DNA of 6,670 nucleotides, taken from positions 1 through 6,670 of the forward strand of contig CANQZT010000085.1 of assembly GCA_947628335.1 (NCBI GenBank), written 5' to 3'. Of this stretch, positions 6,604 to 6,670 are shown piece by piece (position 1 is the first letter of the stretch; every line of letters starts with the position of its first letter). The notes beneath the pieces were generated by a model, which was not told the DNA's origin, ran no database searches, and worked only from the letters and a program-made list of their open reading frames with translations. A program made the position numbers and the translations under genes. Origin of the DNA: an uncultured Clostridia bacterium. GTDB taxonomy: Bacteria > Bacillota_A > Clostridia > TANB77 > CAG-508.

Positions 6604-6670
6604 TTAAGTTAAAGTTAGTATTTCATATCCTTCTTCAATTATTTTCTTAAATTCTTCTGATATATTATGC
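6604..6670 (-). CDS. C-terminal end of an unidentified protein
   Basis: The minus strand is open from the right edge to a TAA at 6604-6606, giving a last 21 residues that end EEGYEILTLT. The stretch is charged and then hydrophobic, probably a helix followed by a strand. Its stop is 16 nt before the tilS ATG, and the tilS ribosome binding site lies in that gap, so the two genes are probably co-transcribed. SpoIIE, DivIC/FtsB or an S1-domain protein often precede tilS in Bacillota, but the fragment is too short to match to any of them. The call rests on the reading frame and spacing only. Confidence 0.55.
   Translation of the reverse strand, partial: HNISEEFKKIIEEGYEILTLT

Overview
The window is strongly AT-rich and its codon use is dominated by A/T-ending codons. 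An oxygen-sensitive class III ribonucleotide reductase, a Clostridia-type Crp/Fnr regulator and a tilS-ftsH pair all point to an anaerobic low-GC Bacillota (Clostridia-like) chromosome. I cannot name a genus. There is no sign of a mobile element, CRISPR array, rRNA or tRNA; this looks like core chromosome.

Left part (1-2692, minus strand): nrdD, the class III anaerobic ribonucleoside-triphosphate reductase, is followed 25 nt downstream by nrdG, its radical-SAM activase. nrdG is broken by one extra base next to its iron-sulfur cysteine motif and runs off the left edge. Together the two proteins should make dNTPs from NTPs without oxygen.

Middle (2693-3597): a 275-nt divergent intergenic region separates nrdD from a plus-strand Crp/Fnr-family regulator. 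The regulator has a good sigma-A promoter of its own at 2909-2937. On the nrdD side there is a clean -10 (TATAAT) but no -35. A 16-bp palindrome, TGTTGCATTTGCAACA, sits instead where a class II Crp/Fnr activator would bind, centred about 41-42 nt before the predicted transcription start. This suggests that the divergent regulator controls the reductase. The rest of the intergenic region (about 2784-2890) is T-rich and shows nothing I can support.

Right part (3603-6670, minus strand): transcription runs from an unidentified gene (only its last 21 residues are in the window) through tilS (tRNA-Ile lysidine synthetase, short form) to ftsH (membrane AAA+ zinc protease). It ends in a strong hairpin terminator that lies tail to tail with the regulator gene. 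The hpt gene often found between tilS and ftsH in Bacillota is absent. ftsH most likely starts at a TTG codon at 5469 behind a perfect AGGAGG. Promoter-like elements lie just upstream, together with an 11-bp exact copy of the core of the nrdD palindrome, so the regulator may have a second target there.

The most interesting point is the candidate Crp/Fnr-class III reductase regulatory circuit. The point most in need of checking is the nrdG frameshift.
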